A stretch of DNA of 7,743 nt from an uncultured Collinsella sp. GTDB lineage: Bacteria; Actinomycetota; Coriobacteriia; Coriobacteriales; Coriobacteriaceae. Positions 1 to 6,783 of this stretch are shown one piece after another (the stretch's first letter is position 1; each line of letters opens with the position of its first letter). The translations under genes and the position numbers were made by a program. Location of the stretch: positions 1-7,743 of the forward strand of contig CABURG010000077.1 of assembly GCA_902493835.1 (NCBI GenBank), in the 5' to 3' direction. The notes beneath the pieces are model-generated. The model made no database searches and was not told the DNA's origin. It worked only from the letters and a program-made list of their open reading frames with translations.

Positions 1-192
1 CTCAAGGCTCTCGCCAAAGTCCTTGTAGTTTACGAAATCCTTGGTCGTAGCGAGTGCCCAGCCAAACGGCTCTCCGAAAGGTTCGGGGTTACGCGTGTCA
101 CGCTGATGATAGAGATAGAACGTGCCGTCCTCGCCGTACGGCATGATGTCGCCTACCCAAATTCCCTCAGGCTGGTAATACACCTTGTGCAT
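1..192 (-). CDS. Glycoside hydrolase, GH32-like beta-propeller, N-terminal part (truncated by window edge)
   Basis: Only the first 64 codons are present; the gene continues past the left edge. The ATG at 192-190 is preceded by AGGAAG (199-204) with 6 nt spacing, so the start is well supported. The protein begins MHKVYYQPEGIWVGDIMPYG and continues with FYLYHQRDTRN, FGWALATTKDF and VNYKDFG. From family knowledge, an early Asp in a 'GD-MP' setting, an aromatic FYLYH strand and an 'ATTKDFVNY' strand are typical of the first blade of clan GH-J/GH-F five-bladed propeller hydrolases, most like GH32 sucrose/fructan-type enzymes; the Asp at residue 15 would be the candidate nucleophile. There is no signal peptide, so it is probably cytoplasmic and acts on an imported sugar. 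The upstream LacI-type gene and operators fit sugar-induced control. GH43 or GH68 relatives cannot be excluded from 64 residues. Confidence 0.65.
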   Translation of the reverse strand, partial: MHKVYYQPEGIWVGDIMPYGEDGTFYLYHQRDTRNPEPFGEPFGWALATTKDFVNYKDFGESLE

Positions 193-234
193 CCGAGACT
201 TCCTTTCCACGACATACTAACTCGGTACAATGGC

Positions 235-263
235 AAGATATGTCAATCGTTTTCATATGTCAA
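235..263 (-). promoter_or_regulatory. Sigma-70-type promoter of the GH32-like gene
   Basis: On the minus strand there is a perfect -35 TTGACA (258-263), a 17-bp spacer (241-257) and a -10 TATCTT (235-240). Transcription would start near 228, giving a leader of about 36 nt before the ATG at 192. The spacer and -35 are made almost entirely of two abutting operator copies, so a bound repressor would block polymerase directly. Confidence 0.75.
240..256. promoter_or_regulatory. LacI-type operator copy A
   Basis: The 17-mer ATGTCAATCGTTTTCAT has matching ATG...CAT ends and a central CG, as in LacI-family operators. It fills the -35/-10 spacer of the hydrolase promoter. It differs from copy B at only 2 of 17 positions. 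Confidence 0.7.
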
Positions 264-273
264 ACGTTTTCAC
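257..273. promoter_or_regulatory. LacI-type operator copy B
   Basis: The 17-mer ATGTCAAACGTTTTCAC directly abuts copy A in the same orientation and contains the -35 hexamer of the hydrolase promoter. Its core is the same AAACGTTT as in copy D over the repressor gene's own promoter. Confidence 0.7.
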
Positions 274-303
274 ACCAATACGTCTTTTCGCAGTTCCAGT
301 CGT

Positions 304-320
304 CGGCAAACGGTTGACAT
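304..320. promoter_or_regulatory. LacI-type operator copy C (upstream, auxiliary, degenerate)
   Basis: Read on the minus strand this is ATGTCAACCGTTTGCCG. It shares ATGTCAA-CGTTT with copies A, B and D but has a degenerate right end. Its centre is about 47 bp from that of copy B and 64 bp from that of copy A, suiting an auxiliary site for looping or cooperative binding. Confidence 0.5.
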
Positions 321-375
321 ATGCCGGTGAACGGTCATCAGAGGCGTTTGAGGAATTCTTTTGGCACGGGATGAA

Positions 376-1386
376 CTACGCGGTTTTGCCCTCAATGAGT
401 TTAACGGGGAGCTTGATATTCGATTCGGGATTATCGCCGTTAATAAGAGCGATGATGGATTGCGCCGCGAGCTCTCCGATGCGATCGATATCTTGACGTA
501 CGGTTGTTAAGTCAGGCATAAACGTCATAGTTCGGCGGGCACCATCCGCGCCCACGACCTTAATATCGTCTGGAGCGCTCAAGCCGCGCTGCTTCATCAC
601 GTTGAGACAGATGGCCGCCATCGTATCGTCTCCCGCAAAGATGCCGTCAATATCGGGGTTCTCATCGAGGATCTTCGCAACGACCGCGCCCTTTTCGTCG
701 TCGGGCTTAACGAACTCAACCTCACGGACAAGCGCGGACAAACCGGCCTGCTCAACAACATCGAGGTAGGCATCGGTACGCTTATTGGCAGGCATGCGCA
801 TGCGGCTATTGCTACGCAGGCACAGGATACGCCTGCAGCCGTCATCAATCAGACGGCGCGTGGCGAGCTCGCCAATGCCATAGCTGTCACTTGCAATCTG
901 GACAGAGCCCTCGCCAAGATCGCAGTCGATGCCAACCAGGCTCAAGCCCATCTCGGCATATGCCTCGGCACCGATATTGAGGGAGTTGACGATGACGCCG
1001 TCGACCATATTGCGGCGGAGCATGTCAATATAGGAACGCTCAAGATCGGGTCGATTGGCGCTGTTGCACAGCAACATCTTAAAGCCGTTTTCCGCTAACG
1101 TGCGCTCGACCGCCTGCACAACCTGAGCATGGAACGGGCTGCTCACAAAGGGAACGATCATACCGATAAGATTCAGGCGACCGTTGAGCATGGCACGGGC
1201 GATATCGTTGGGCGTATAGTTGATGCGCTCCATCGCGGCATGGACCTTATCGCGGGTCTCTTGGCTAATATAGCCGCGATTATTAAGCACGCGAGATACC
1301 GTAGTAGGCGAAACCCCCGCCACCGCTGCAACTTCCTTGATGCCAGGCTTAGCAGAATCCTTAGAACGAGCGCCCTCGCGAGCCAT
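376..1386 (-). CDS. LacI-family sugar-responsive transcriptional repressor
   Basis: A 336-residue DNA-binding repressor of the usual LacI/GalR length. Residues about 16-60 are the N-terminal helix-turn-helix: IKEVAAVAGVSPTTVSRVLN, then the wing-like NRGYISQETRDKV and INYTPN, followed by a hinge around ARAMLNGR. The rest is a periplasmic-binding-protein-like effector domain, with IGMIVPF, VDGVIVNS, DGIFAGDDTMA and the C-terminal IKLPVKLIEGKTA. The ATG at 1386-1384 is chosen over the ATGs at 1407 and 1401 because GGAGG (1392-1396) lies 5 nt upstream of it, and the upstream ATGs lie on or beside the operator/promoter. The 'GYISQETR' type is common in sucrose/fructan repressors of Gram-positives (family knowledge). 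It probably controls the adjacent GH32-like gene through copies A-C and itself through copy D. The effector is unknown. No clear terminator is seen between it and the hydrolase promoter. Confidence 0.92.
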   Translation of the reverse strand: MAREGARSKDSAKPGIKEVAAVAGVSPTTVSRVLNNRGYISQETRDKVHAAMERINYTPNDIARAMLNGRLNLIGMIVPFVSSPFHAQVVQAVERTLAENGFKMLLCNSANRPDLERSYIDMLRRNMVDGVIVNSLNIGAEAYAEMGLSLVGIDCDLGEGSVQIASDSYGIGELATRRLIDDGCRRILCLRSNSRMRMPANKRTDAYLDVVEQAGLSALVREVEFVKPDDEKGAVVAKILDENPDIDGIFAGDDTMAAICLNVMKQRGLSAPDDIKVVGADGARRTMTFMPDLTTVRQDIDRIGELAAQSIIALINGDNPESNIKLPVKLIEGKTA

Positions 1387-1405
1387 AGCACCCTCCCCCA
1401 TCAAC

Positions 1406-1422
1406 ATGTCAAACGTTTACAT
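1406..1422. promoter_or_regulatory. LacI-type operator copy D (autoregulation)
   Basis: The 17-mer ATGTCAAACGTTTACAT matches operators A and B at 14-15 of 17 positions and is the most symmetric copy (ATGT...ACAT). It lies just upstream of the repressor's ribosome binding site and overlaps its likely -10, as expected for an autorepressed gene. Confidence 0.7.
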
Positions 1423-1445
1423 ACGAACAAAGCATACCCCAACAA
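1418..1445 (-). promoter_or_regulatory. Probable promoter of the LacI-family gene
   Basis: On the minus strand, TTGTTG (1440-1445) is a possible -35 and TATGTA (1418-1423) a possible -10, with a 16-bp spacer. Transcription would start near 1411, downstream of the rejected ATG at 1407-1405. The hexamers are imperfect; overlap with operator D supports the call. Confidence 0.4.
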
Positions 1446-1524
1446 CAGCGGGAAGACGGTAACAGCACAAGTAAGTAAACGACTCATCCAAATAATTAGG
1501 AGAGTTCCGCCCAAAGGGTAACTA

Positions 1525-1675
1525 CACAGGACCCCCGCCGGGCCGCTTTGGGTTACTTTCCAAAACATTTCCGCAGGACGCAAAGGGCTCCGCCGCGCGA
1601 AGCGCGCAGCGGAGCCCTTTGCATGTCCGAGGACGTTTTGGGAGGTAGCCCAAACAGCCCCGGCGATCCTGCGGG
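1525..1675. repeat. Long imperfect inverted repeat with strong central hairpin; probable terminator of the PFL operon
   Basis: The centre is a very strong hairpin: arms 1580-1593 and 1609-1622 pair perfectly (14 bp), then after one mismatch 1595-1598 pairs with 1604-1607, closing a GAAGC loop. Symmetry continues outward: GGAC (1576-1579) with GTCC (1625-1628), CAAAAC (1561-1566) with GTTTTG (1635-1640), about 1546-1560 with 1641-1656, and GCCGGG near 1537-1542 with a matching stretch near 1660-1665. It starts about 13 nt beyond the stop of the glycyl-radical gene, so it probably ends that transcript. There is no proper T-run, however, and the paired length far exceeds that of a normal intrinsic terminator. 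It may instead be a mobile or REP-like palindromic element. Confidence 0.65.
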
Positions 1676-1687
1676 AGTTAAATCCCT

Positions 1688-1939
1688 TTAGAACTTGTCG
1701 TGGAAGGTACGCGAAATGACCTCGTCCTGCTGCTCCTTGGTGAGCGTGTGGAAGTTCACGGCATAGCCGGAAACGCGGATGGTCAGCTGCGGGTACTTCT
1801 CGGGGTGAGCCTGAGCGTCGAGCAACGTCTCACGGTTGAAGACGTTGATGTTCAGGTGGTGGCCACCCTTCTCGGCGTAAGCGTCGAGCATGTGGACCAG
1901 GTTATCGGCCTGAGTCTCGGAAACTTCAGAAACCTTCAT
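1688..1939 (-). CDS. Stand-alone glycyl-radical subunit of pyruvate formate-lyase (GrcA-like)
   Basis: This 83-residue protein is equivalent to only the C-terminal glycyl-radical domain of PFL. Residues 24-36 (KGGHHLNINVFNR), 41-54 (DAQAHPEKYPQLTI) and 55-63 (RVSGYAVNF) match the end of E. coli PflB, and Gly58 is the residue expected to carry the radical (Gly734 in E. coli). The C-terminus LTKEQQDEVISRTF is also PflB-like. E. coli GrcA/YfiD has an extra N-terminal stretch (about 127 residues in total); this protein lacks it. The ATG at 1939 has AAGGAGA (1946-1952) at 6 nt spacing, a strong site. It lies 85 bp after the catalytic gene, which lacks this domain, so it is probably an obligatory second subunit rather than a repair spare. 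A radical-SAM PFL activase must install the radical; none is in the window. Like all glycyl radicals it should be oxygen-sensitive (family knowledge). Confidence 0.93.
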   Translation of the reverse strand: MKVSEVSETQADNLVHMLDAYAEKGGHHLNINVFNRETLLDAQAHPEKYPQLTIRVSGYAVNFHTLTKEQQDEVISRTFHDKF

Positions 1940-1962
1940 AATGTGTCTCCTTCGATTAATAG

Positions 1963-1982
1963 GCGCCGGCCGAAACCGGCGC
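1963..1982 (-). other. GC-rich hairpin between the two PFL genes
   Basis: A perfect 7-bp stem: GCGCCGG (1963-1969) pairs with CCGGCGC (1976-1982) across a 6-nt loop. It sits about 10 nt upstream of the glycyl-radical gene's Shine-Dalgarno sequence and has no T-run, so it is more likely an mRNA-processing or stability element than a terminator. Confidence 0.5.
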
Positions 1983-1998
1983 GCTAATCAGTAATCGT

Positions 1999-2023
1999 TA
2001 TTGTTAGTATAGCACTAACAATA
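1999..2023 (-). other. AT-rich 10-bp hairpin just after the PFL catalytic-subunit stop codon
   Basis: TATTGTTAGT (1999-2008) and ACTAACAATA (2014-2023) are perfect inverted copies around a 5-nt loop. The hairpin begins 1 nt after the TAA (2027-2025) of the catalytic gene. No T-run follows. Together with the GC hairpin it may tune the expression ratio of the two subunits. Confidence 0.5.
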
Positions 2024-2024
2024 G

Positions 2025-4076
<2,052 letters not shown>

Positions 4077-4079
4077 TGT

Positions 4080-4126
4080 GTAACCACGCTCCTAGTTACG
4101 TGTAATGCGGCGCTCTCTCACACCGC
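4080..4126 (-). promoter_or_regulatory. pflB translation-initiation region with small hairpins around the Shine-Dalgarno site
   Basis: GTAAC (4095-4099 on the minus strand) can pair with GTTAC (4080-4084), putting the AGGAG at 4089-4093 in the loop. Just upstream, 4121-4126 pairs with 4107-4112 (6 bp including one G-U). The sequence TTACAC occurs on both sides of the Shine-Dalgarno site. These stems are weak; a regulatory role is inference. Confidence 0.3.
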
Positions 4127-4306
4127 TACTTATTGAATTCTTGAATTATCGGCTTGCACTACCGGCTTCTTCCGTTCTTCACCACACGTTGGTACAGGGA
4201 AAAACGTTTGTCCACCTTGGAACTGCAACCCAAAACCCAAGATTTCACCCGTTTGAGAAGGATAACATAGCCACCCCCTTCATCAGGGCTGTTATATGTT
4301 TCTTTT

Positions 4307-4334
4307 TTTATACCATTAGGGCATTTTTAACAAA
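4307..4334 (-). promoter_or_regulatory. Probable pflB promoter (extended -10)
   Basis: On the minus strand TATAAA (4307-4312) is preceded by TGG, an extended -10. A weak -35 is TTTGTT (4329-4334, 16-bp spacer) or TTGTTA (4328-4333, 15 bp). The start would be near 4300, giving a leader of about 224 nt. A weak -35 with an inverted repeat just upstream suits an activator-dependent promoter. Confidence 0.5.
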
Positions 4335-4352
4335 TCCGCAGGAAATGCGAGC

Positions 4353-4371
4353 GTGAACAACTACCGTTCAC
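4353..4371. promoter_or_regulatory. Inverted repeat upstream of the pflB promoter, possible regulator site
   Basis: GTGAAC (4353-4358) and GTTCAC (4366-4371) are perfect inverted 6-mers with a 7-bp spacer, about 20 bp upstream of the putative -35. A third GTGAAC half-site (minus strand, 4407-4412) lies 41 bp further upstream. The spacing does not fit the standard CRP or Rex sites, so the cognate regulator is unknown. Confidence 0.4.
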
Positions 4372-4470
4372 CGATTTGTTTGGTTTTTTCCTTGCCTTTG
4401 TACGACGTTCACTCTAGCTGTTATGCCAGCTTTATCAGGGTAAAGTGTCCCAAAGACCCTACAGAAACTG

Positions 4471-4504
4471 CAGGGCGGCCACGGGATCCCCCGTGGCCGC
4501 CCTG
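4471..4504 (-). terminator. Strong hairpin, probable terminator of the permease gene
   Basis: A perfect 15-bp GC-rich stem (4471-4485 with 4490-4504) with a 4-nt loop lies about 40 nt beyond the permease stop codon. The T-run is poor in either direction (CAGTTTCTG on the minus side), so termination efficiency is uncertain, but the stem is far stronger than chance and shields pflB from read-through. Confidence 0.65.
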
Positions 4505-4542
4505 TGGCGTAGCTAGTTTTTAGCTTTGATTACCGTTTGGCA

Positions 4543-5559
4543 TTAGGCGGCTGCGGAGGCCTTGTCGGTCGTTGCCTTGCCGTTGCTCTGCTGGCCCTCA
4601 AAATGCTTGTAGCACCAGCTGGTGACCAGCGGGGTCAAAATAGCCGTAACGATTGCGCAGGCAGCAACCTGTGCCGTGGCCGTCGCGAGCACCGCGCCGC
4701 CGTACATGGCCTCGTTGACGCTTGCCATGGCAGCAGGCGTTGCCACATTGGCTCCGGCGCAGCTCGAAATGGCCGCACCTGCGACACCCGTACCGCCCGT
4801 GAGCTTATCGACCGCGATGACGGGAATTGCAAAGATCACCGAGCAGATCACGCCGAGCAGGATGCCGGGAAGACCGCCGTTGATAAGCTGGCCAAAAGTC
4901 ATGGTCGAGCCCATGGCAAAGAAGACGAGCACGATGATGGCGGAAAGTGCCGGTGCCATCATCTTCTTAAAGCTGGGGAACAGGTTACCCAGAATAATGC
5001 CGACGACGATCGGCAGAATGGCGCCCACGAGCGACCAGCCGATCGGGGCCTGGCCGGCAGCGCCGAGCACGATCATCGTGACCGGAGGGCCGACAACCAG
5101 CGTGGTGATGGCGACAGCGCCACGCTCAGCCTCGTTGCCCATGGTACCCATCAGCCCAGCGTACATAGCGTTGTTGGCGCCGGTGCAAGCCGCCAGCATC
5201 ACCATGGCAGAGATGCCAAACAAGTTGTCGTTGAACACATAAAGGATGAGCAGCGACATGGCAACGACCACGATCTGCTTGACGGCGATGATGATGGCGC
5301 CGCGGGCAGCGGCGGCAGGAGCGCTCTTAAACGAAATCGTCGTACCGACGATGAGCAAAAAAGCGCCCACGAGCGGGCCAGCGCCCTGCTGGGTCATGCC
5401 AAGCGTAAAGCTGCCGAGCGTTTTGAACAGGTCAGGGAATAGCGTGTTGAGCAGGCAGCCCAGCAAAAGCGGCACCAAAATATTGGCACCCGGGATGGAG
5501 GACATCTTAAAGAACGGCTCCTTTGCCGCCGGCGCCTCCACCGCAGTCGATTCACTCAT
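4543..5559 (-). CDS. kdgT: 2-keto-3-deoxygluconate permease, KdgT family
   Basis: A 338-residue hydrophobic membrane protein with about ten predicted membrane segments. The N-terminal region SIPGANILVPLLLGCLLNTL and the later GAGPLVGAFLL match the KdgT family (2-keto-3-deoxygluconate:H+ symporters; E. coli KdgT is about 327 residues). Other family-like stretches are MVMLAACTGANNAMYAGLMG and the C-terminal AGAAISSCAGANVATPAAM. The ATG at 5559 is chosen over the ATG at 5580 because AAAGGAGA (5565-5572) lies 5 nt upstream of it and covers the earlier start's codons. The C-terminal tail is polar and Ala/Lys-rich. It follows the dehydrogenase gene by 108 bp on the same strand, so the two probably share a transcript partly limited by a hairpin. 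The substrate is inferred from family; the KdgT family may include relatives with other 2-keto sugar acids. Confidence 0.85.
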   Translation of the reverse strand: MSESTAVEAPAAKEPFFKMSSIPGANILVPLLLGCLLNTLFPDLFKTLGSFTLGMTQQGAGPLVGAFLLIVGTTISFKSAPAAAARGAIIIAVKQIVVVAMSLLILYVFNDNLFGISAMVMLAACTGANNAMYAGLMGTMGNEAERGAVAITTLVVGPPVTMIVLGAAGQAPIGWSLVGAILPIVVGIILGNLFPSFKKMMAPALSAIIVLVFFAMGSTMTFGQLINGGLPGILLGVICSVIFAIPVIAVDKLTGGTGVAGAAISSCAGANVATPAAMASVNEAMYGGAVLATATAQVAACAIVTAILTPLVTSWCYKHFEGQQSNGKATTDKASAAA

Positions 5560-5616
5560 ATATATCTCCTTTGGATGCATGCGAATCGTAGCCGCACGCG
5601 CCTATGTCAGAAAGAA

Positions 5617-5648
5617 GGCGACGGTCCCGAGTCGCAGGAGCCGTCGCC
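5617..5648 (-). terminator. Terminator-like hairpin between the dehydrogenase and permease genes
   Basis: GGCGACGG (5617-5624) pairs with CCGTCGCC (5641-5648), with further internal pairing (TCC/GGA) around a one-base bulge. On the minus strand the stem is followed by TTCTTTCT, a passable U-rich tail, 20 nt after the dehydrogenase stop. It could be a partial terminator lowering permease expression relative to the enzyme, or a 3'-end stabiliser. Confidence 0.55.
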
Positions 5649-5667
5649 GAATAATCGTCGCGGGGTA

Positions 5668-6417
5668 TTACCCGTCCAGGACGATGCCGCCGTCGCAGTC
5701 ACCGATCTCGCCGTTCACGAAGCTGGCGAGATCGGAAGCGAAGAACAGCACCATCTGCGCAGGCTCGCTGGCCTGGGCGGCGCGGCCCAGAGGAATACCG
5801 TTGATGATGCGCTGAGAGTTCTCGTCAGAGAGAATCGAGGTCATATCAGTAAGGGTGAGCGACGGGCACACGGCGTTGCAGCGAACGCCAAACTTGCCGC
5901 CTTCCTTGGCGACTGCCTTGGTTAGACCGTTAACACCGGCCTTGGAGCTCGCGTAGGCCGCGGTGCCGAGCAGGCCACCGCCGATCTTGCCAGCAACGGA
6001 ACTCACGTTGACGATAGTGCCGGCATGGGCCGCCTTAAAGTGCGGGTACACGGCGTTCATCATGGTAAAGGTGCCGTTGAGGTTGATGTCGATGGTGCGA
6101 CGCCACTCGGTGTCATCGATCTCATCGAACTTCTTGGTGCTGATGACGCCAGCGCAGTTGATCAGGATGTTGGTTTGCGGCAGGTCCGTAAAAATCTGCT
6201 CGACAGTCTCGCGCGCCTTGGGTGCATCGGCGACATCGAGCTGATAGAACTTGTTGCCCTCGCCAAGCTCGGCCACCGCGGCCTCGCCCTTAGCAGCGTT
6301 CCTTGCGATGAGCGCGACATGTCCGCCGCCCGCGACGATGCCCTTGGCGATCTCGAGGCCAATGCCCTGAGTGCCGCCCGTGACAATCGCGGTCTTGCCC
6401 GTGAAGTCAAATGCCAT
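5668..6417 (-). CDS. Short-chain dehydrogenase/reductase, possibly KduD-like 2-dehydro-3-deoxygluconate dehydrogenase
   Basis: A 249-residue classical SDR enzyme, the usual length. Residues 8-20 hold the cofactor loop (TGGTQGIG at 13-20). Asp61 is the usual adenine contact. The Asn-Ala-Gly motif is NCAG (87-90) instead of NNAG. Catalytic residues are Asn112 (INLNGTF), Ser140 (VNVSS), Tyr155 and Lys159 (YASSK). Arg39 after the second strand may favour NADP(H). The C-terminus GEIGDCDGGIVLDG is unusual beside the typical single DGG. The ATG at 6417 is chosen because the domain begins MAFDFTGK and GGGGGA (6425-6430) lies 7 nt upstream; starting at 6534 would add about 39 unrelated residues. Location before a KdgT permease suggests interconversion of keto-deoxy sugar acids (KduD role) in uronate catabolism, but SDR substrates cannot be read from sequence, so no symbol is given. 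Confidence 0.85.
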   Translation of the reverse strand: MAFDFTGKTAIVTGGTQGIGLEIAKGIVAGGGHVALIARNAAKGEAAVAELGEGNKFYQLDVADAPKARETVEQIFTDLPQTNILINCAGVISTKKFDEIDDTEWRRTIDINLNGTFTMMNAVYPHFKAAHAGTIVNVSSVAGKIGGGLLGTAAYASSKAGVNGLTKAVAKEGGKFGVRCNAVCPSLTLTDMTSILSDENSQRIINGIPLGRAAQASEPAQMVLFFASDLASFVNGEIGDCDGGIVLDG

Positions 6418-6465
6418 GACTCCATCCCCCTTTATATAAGGTGTCTCCTCGCGGGAAGTTGGAGC

Positions 6466-6484
6466 ATCGCACGTGGCGATTATA
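6466..6484 (-). promoter_or_regulatory. Possible dehydrogenase promoter -10 with overlapping inverted repeat
   Basis: A consensus -10 TATAAT lies on the minus strand at 6479-6484, but no good -35 is found 16-18 bp upstream (ACCACC at 17 bp), so it may need an activator. The palindrome ATCGC-ACGTG-GCGAT (6466-6480) covers the expected transcription start, a good place for a repressor. The leader would be about 55 nt. Confidence 0.35.
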
Positions 6485-6595
6485 TGAGTCCCAGTCGTCA
6501 TGGTGGTGACAACCCCTCGCCTAACCGCGTGCATAATAGTTCTTTGAAACGCTACAATTATTGAATTATTTTAATTCTTTATACGCTCTTTATAT

Positions 6596-6620
6596 TACCT
6601 AGCAACCAGGTATTTTTTTT
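6596..6620 (+). terminator. Weak hairpin plus T8 run upstream of marR
   Basis: TACCT (6596-6600) pairs with AGGTA (6608-6612) across a 7-nt loop and is followed at once by eight T (6613-6620). The layout is that of an intrinsic terminator on the plus strand but the stem is only 5 bp, and no plus-strand gene precedes it in this region. It could stop antisense transcription towards marR. Confidence 0.3.
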
Positions 6621-6624
6621 GGGA

Positions 6625-6717
6625 CATGCCCAGAGATCTACCCCTAACTTTGCTGATACCGACGGTGTACGGAGGTCGCCTAAAGATTGTTTTCTAGGCA
6701 TGACCCAAAAATCTACC
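6625..6717 (+). repeat. Direct-repeat pair of an 18-19-bp motif before marR
   Basis: CATGCCCAGAGATCTACC (6625-6642) and CATGACCCAAAAATCTACC (6699-6717) match at 16 of 19 aligned positions, allowing one gap, and both are preceded by T-runs and GG. Start-to-start spacing is 74 bp, about seven helical turns. They may be binding sites for MarR or copies of a dispersed repeat. Confidence 0.45.
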
Positions 6718-6783
6718 GTATAGGGTGCGCGTGCAAGGGTATCATCTTTCACCGGAAATAGTTTCTAGTGTTAGGGGTTTTCG

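Larger units (their letters stand above)
1387..1687. other. Intergenic region between the LacI-family gene and the PFL operon
   Basis: No credible coding sequence is seen in these 301 bases. They hold the repressor ribosome binding site, operator D and promoter, an unremarkable stretch (about 1446-1507), then CCCAAAG (1510-1516), which can pair with CTTTGGG (1546-1552), and the long palindrome. The small frames here have no ribosome binding site or recognisable product. Confidence 0.6.
4077..4542. other. Intergenic region upstream of pflB, downstream of the permease gene
   Basis: These 466 bases contain no credible gene. From right to left they hold the permease hairpin, GTGAAC sites, the candidate pflB promoter and a leader of about 220 nt. 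In the leader, ATAACAGCC and GGCTATGTTAT (about 4262-4296) can form a bulged stem. A G-rich TTGGG-containing stretch lies near 4225-4240. No known riboswitch class was recognised. A plus-strand frame at 4105-4356 has no ribosome binding site and looks spurious. Confidence 0.5.
6418..6783. other. Divergent intergenic region between the dehydrogenase and marR genes
   Basis: This 366-bp stretch holds no gene. It contains the dehydrogenase leader and candidate promoter, an AT-rich palindrome GAATTATTTTAATTC (6563-6577), a hairpin followed by eight T (6596-6620), two near-identical motifs (6625-6642 and 6699-6717) and the marR start region. A possible marR -10 is TATCAT (6740-6745), without a convincing -35. 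Confidence 0.5.

Noticed and set aside
240..320. Short CRISPR-like repeats
   Set aside because: The 17-mers abut without spacers, overlap a promoter, and match the operator at the repressor gene, so they are operators.
1387..1407. Upstream ATGs for the LacI-family gene (1407, 1401)
   Set aside because: They lie at the operator and expected transcription start and lack a ribosome binding site; GGAGG precedes the ATG at 1386.
4105..4356. Small plus-strand gene upstream of pflB
   Set aside because: No ribosome binding site, no recognisable product, and it overlaps the pflB leader and promoter.
4353..4371. CRP, FNR or Rex site upstream of pflB
   Set aside because: Half-site sequence and spacing do not fit TGTGA-N6-TCACA, TTGAT-N4-ATCAA or the Rex 18-mer, so only an unnamed inverted repeat is claimed.
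4537..5442. 301-codon plus-strand open frame over kdgT
   Set aside because: The translation is His/Arg/Asp-rich low-quality sequence, and the minus strand encodes a clear membrane transporter.
6418..6534. Longer N-terminus for the short-chain dehydrogenase (start at 6534)
   Set aside because: The additional residues do not resemble an SDR and would overlap the promoter-like TATAAT and palindrome. MAFDFTGK at 6417 is the natural start.
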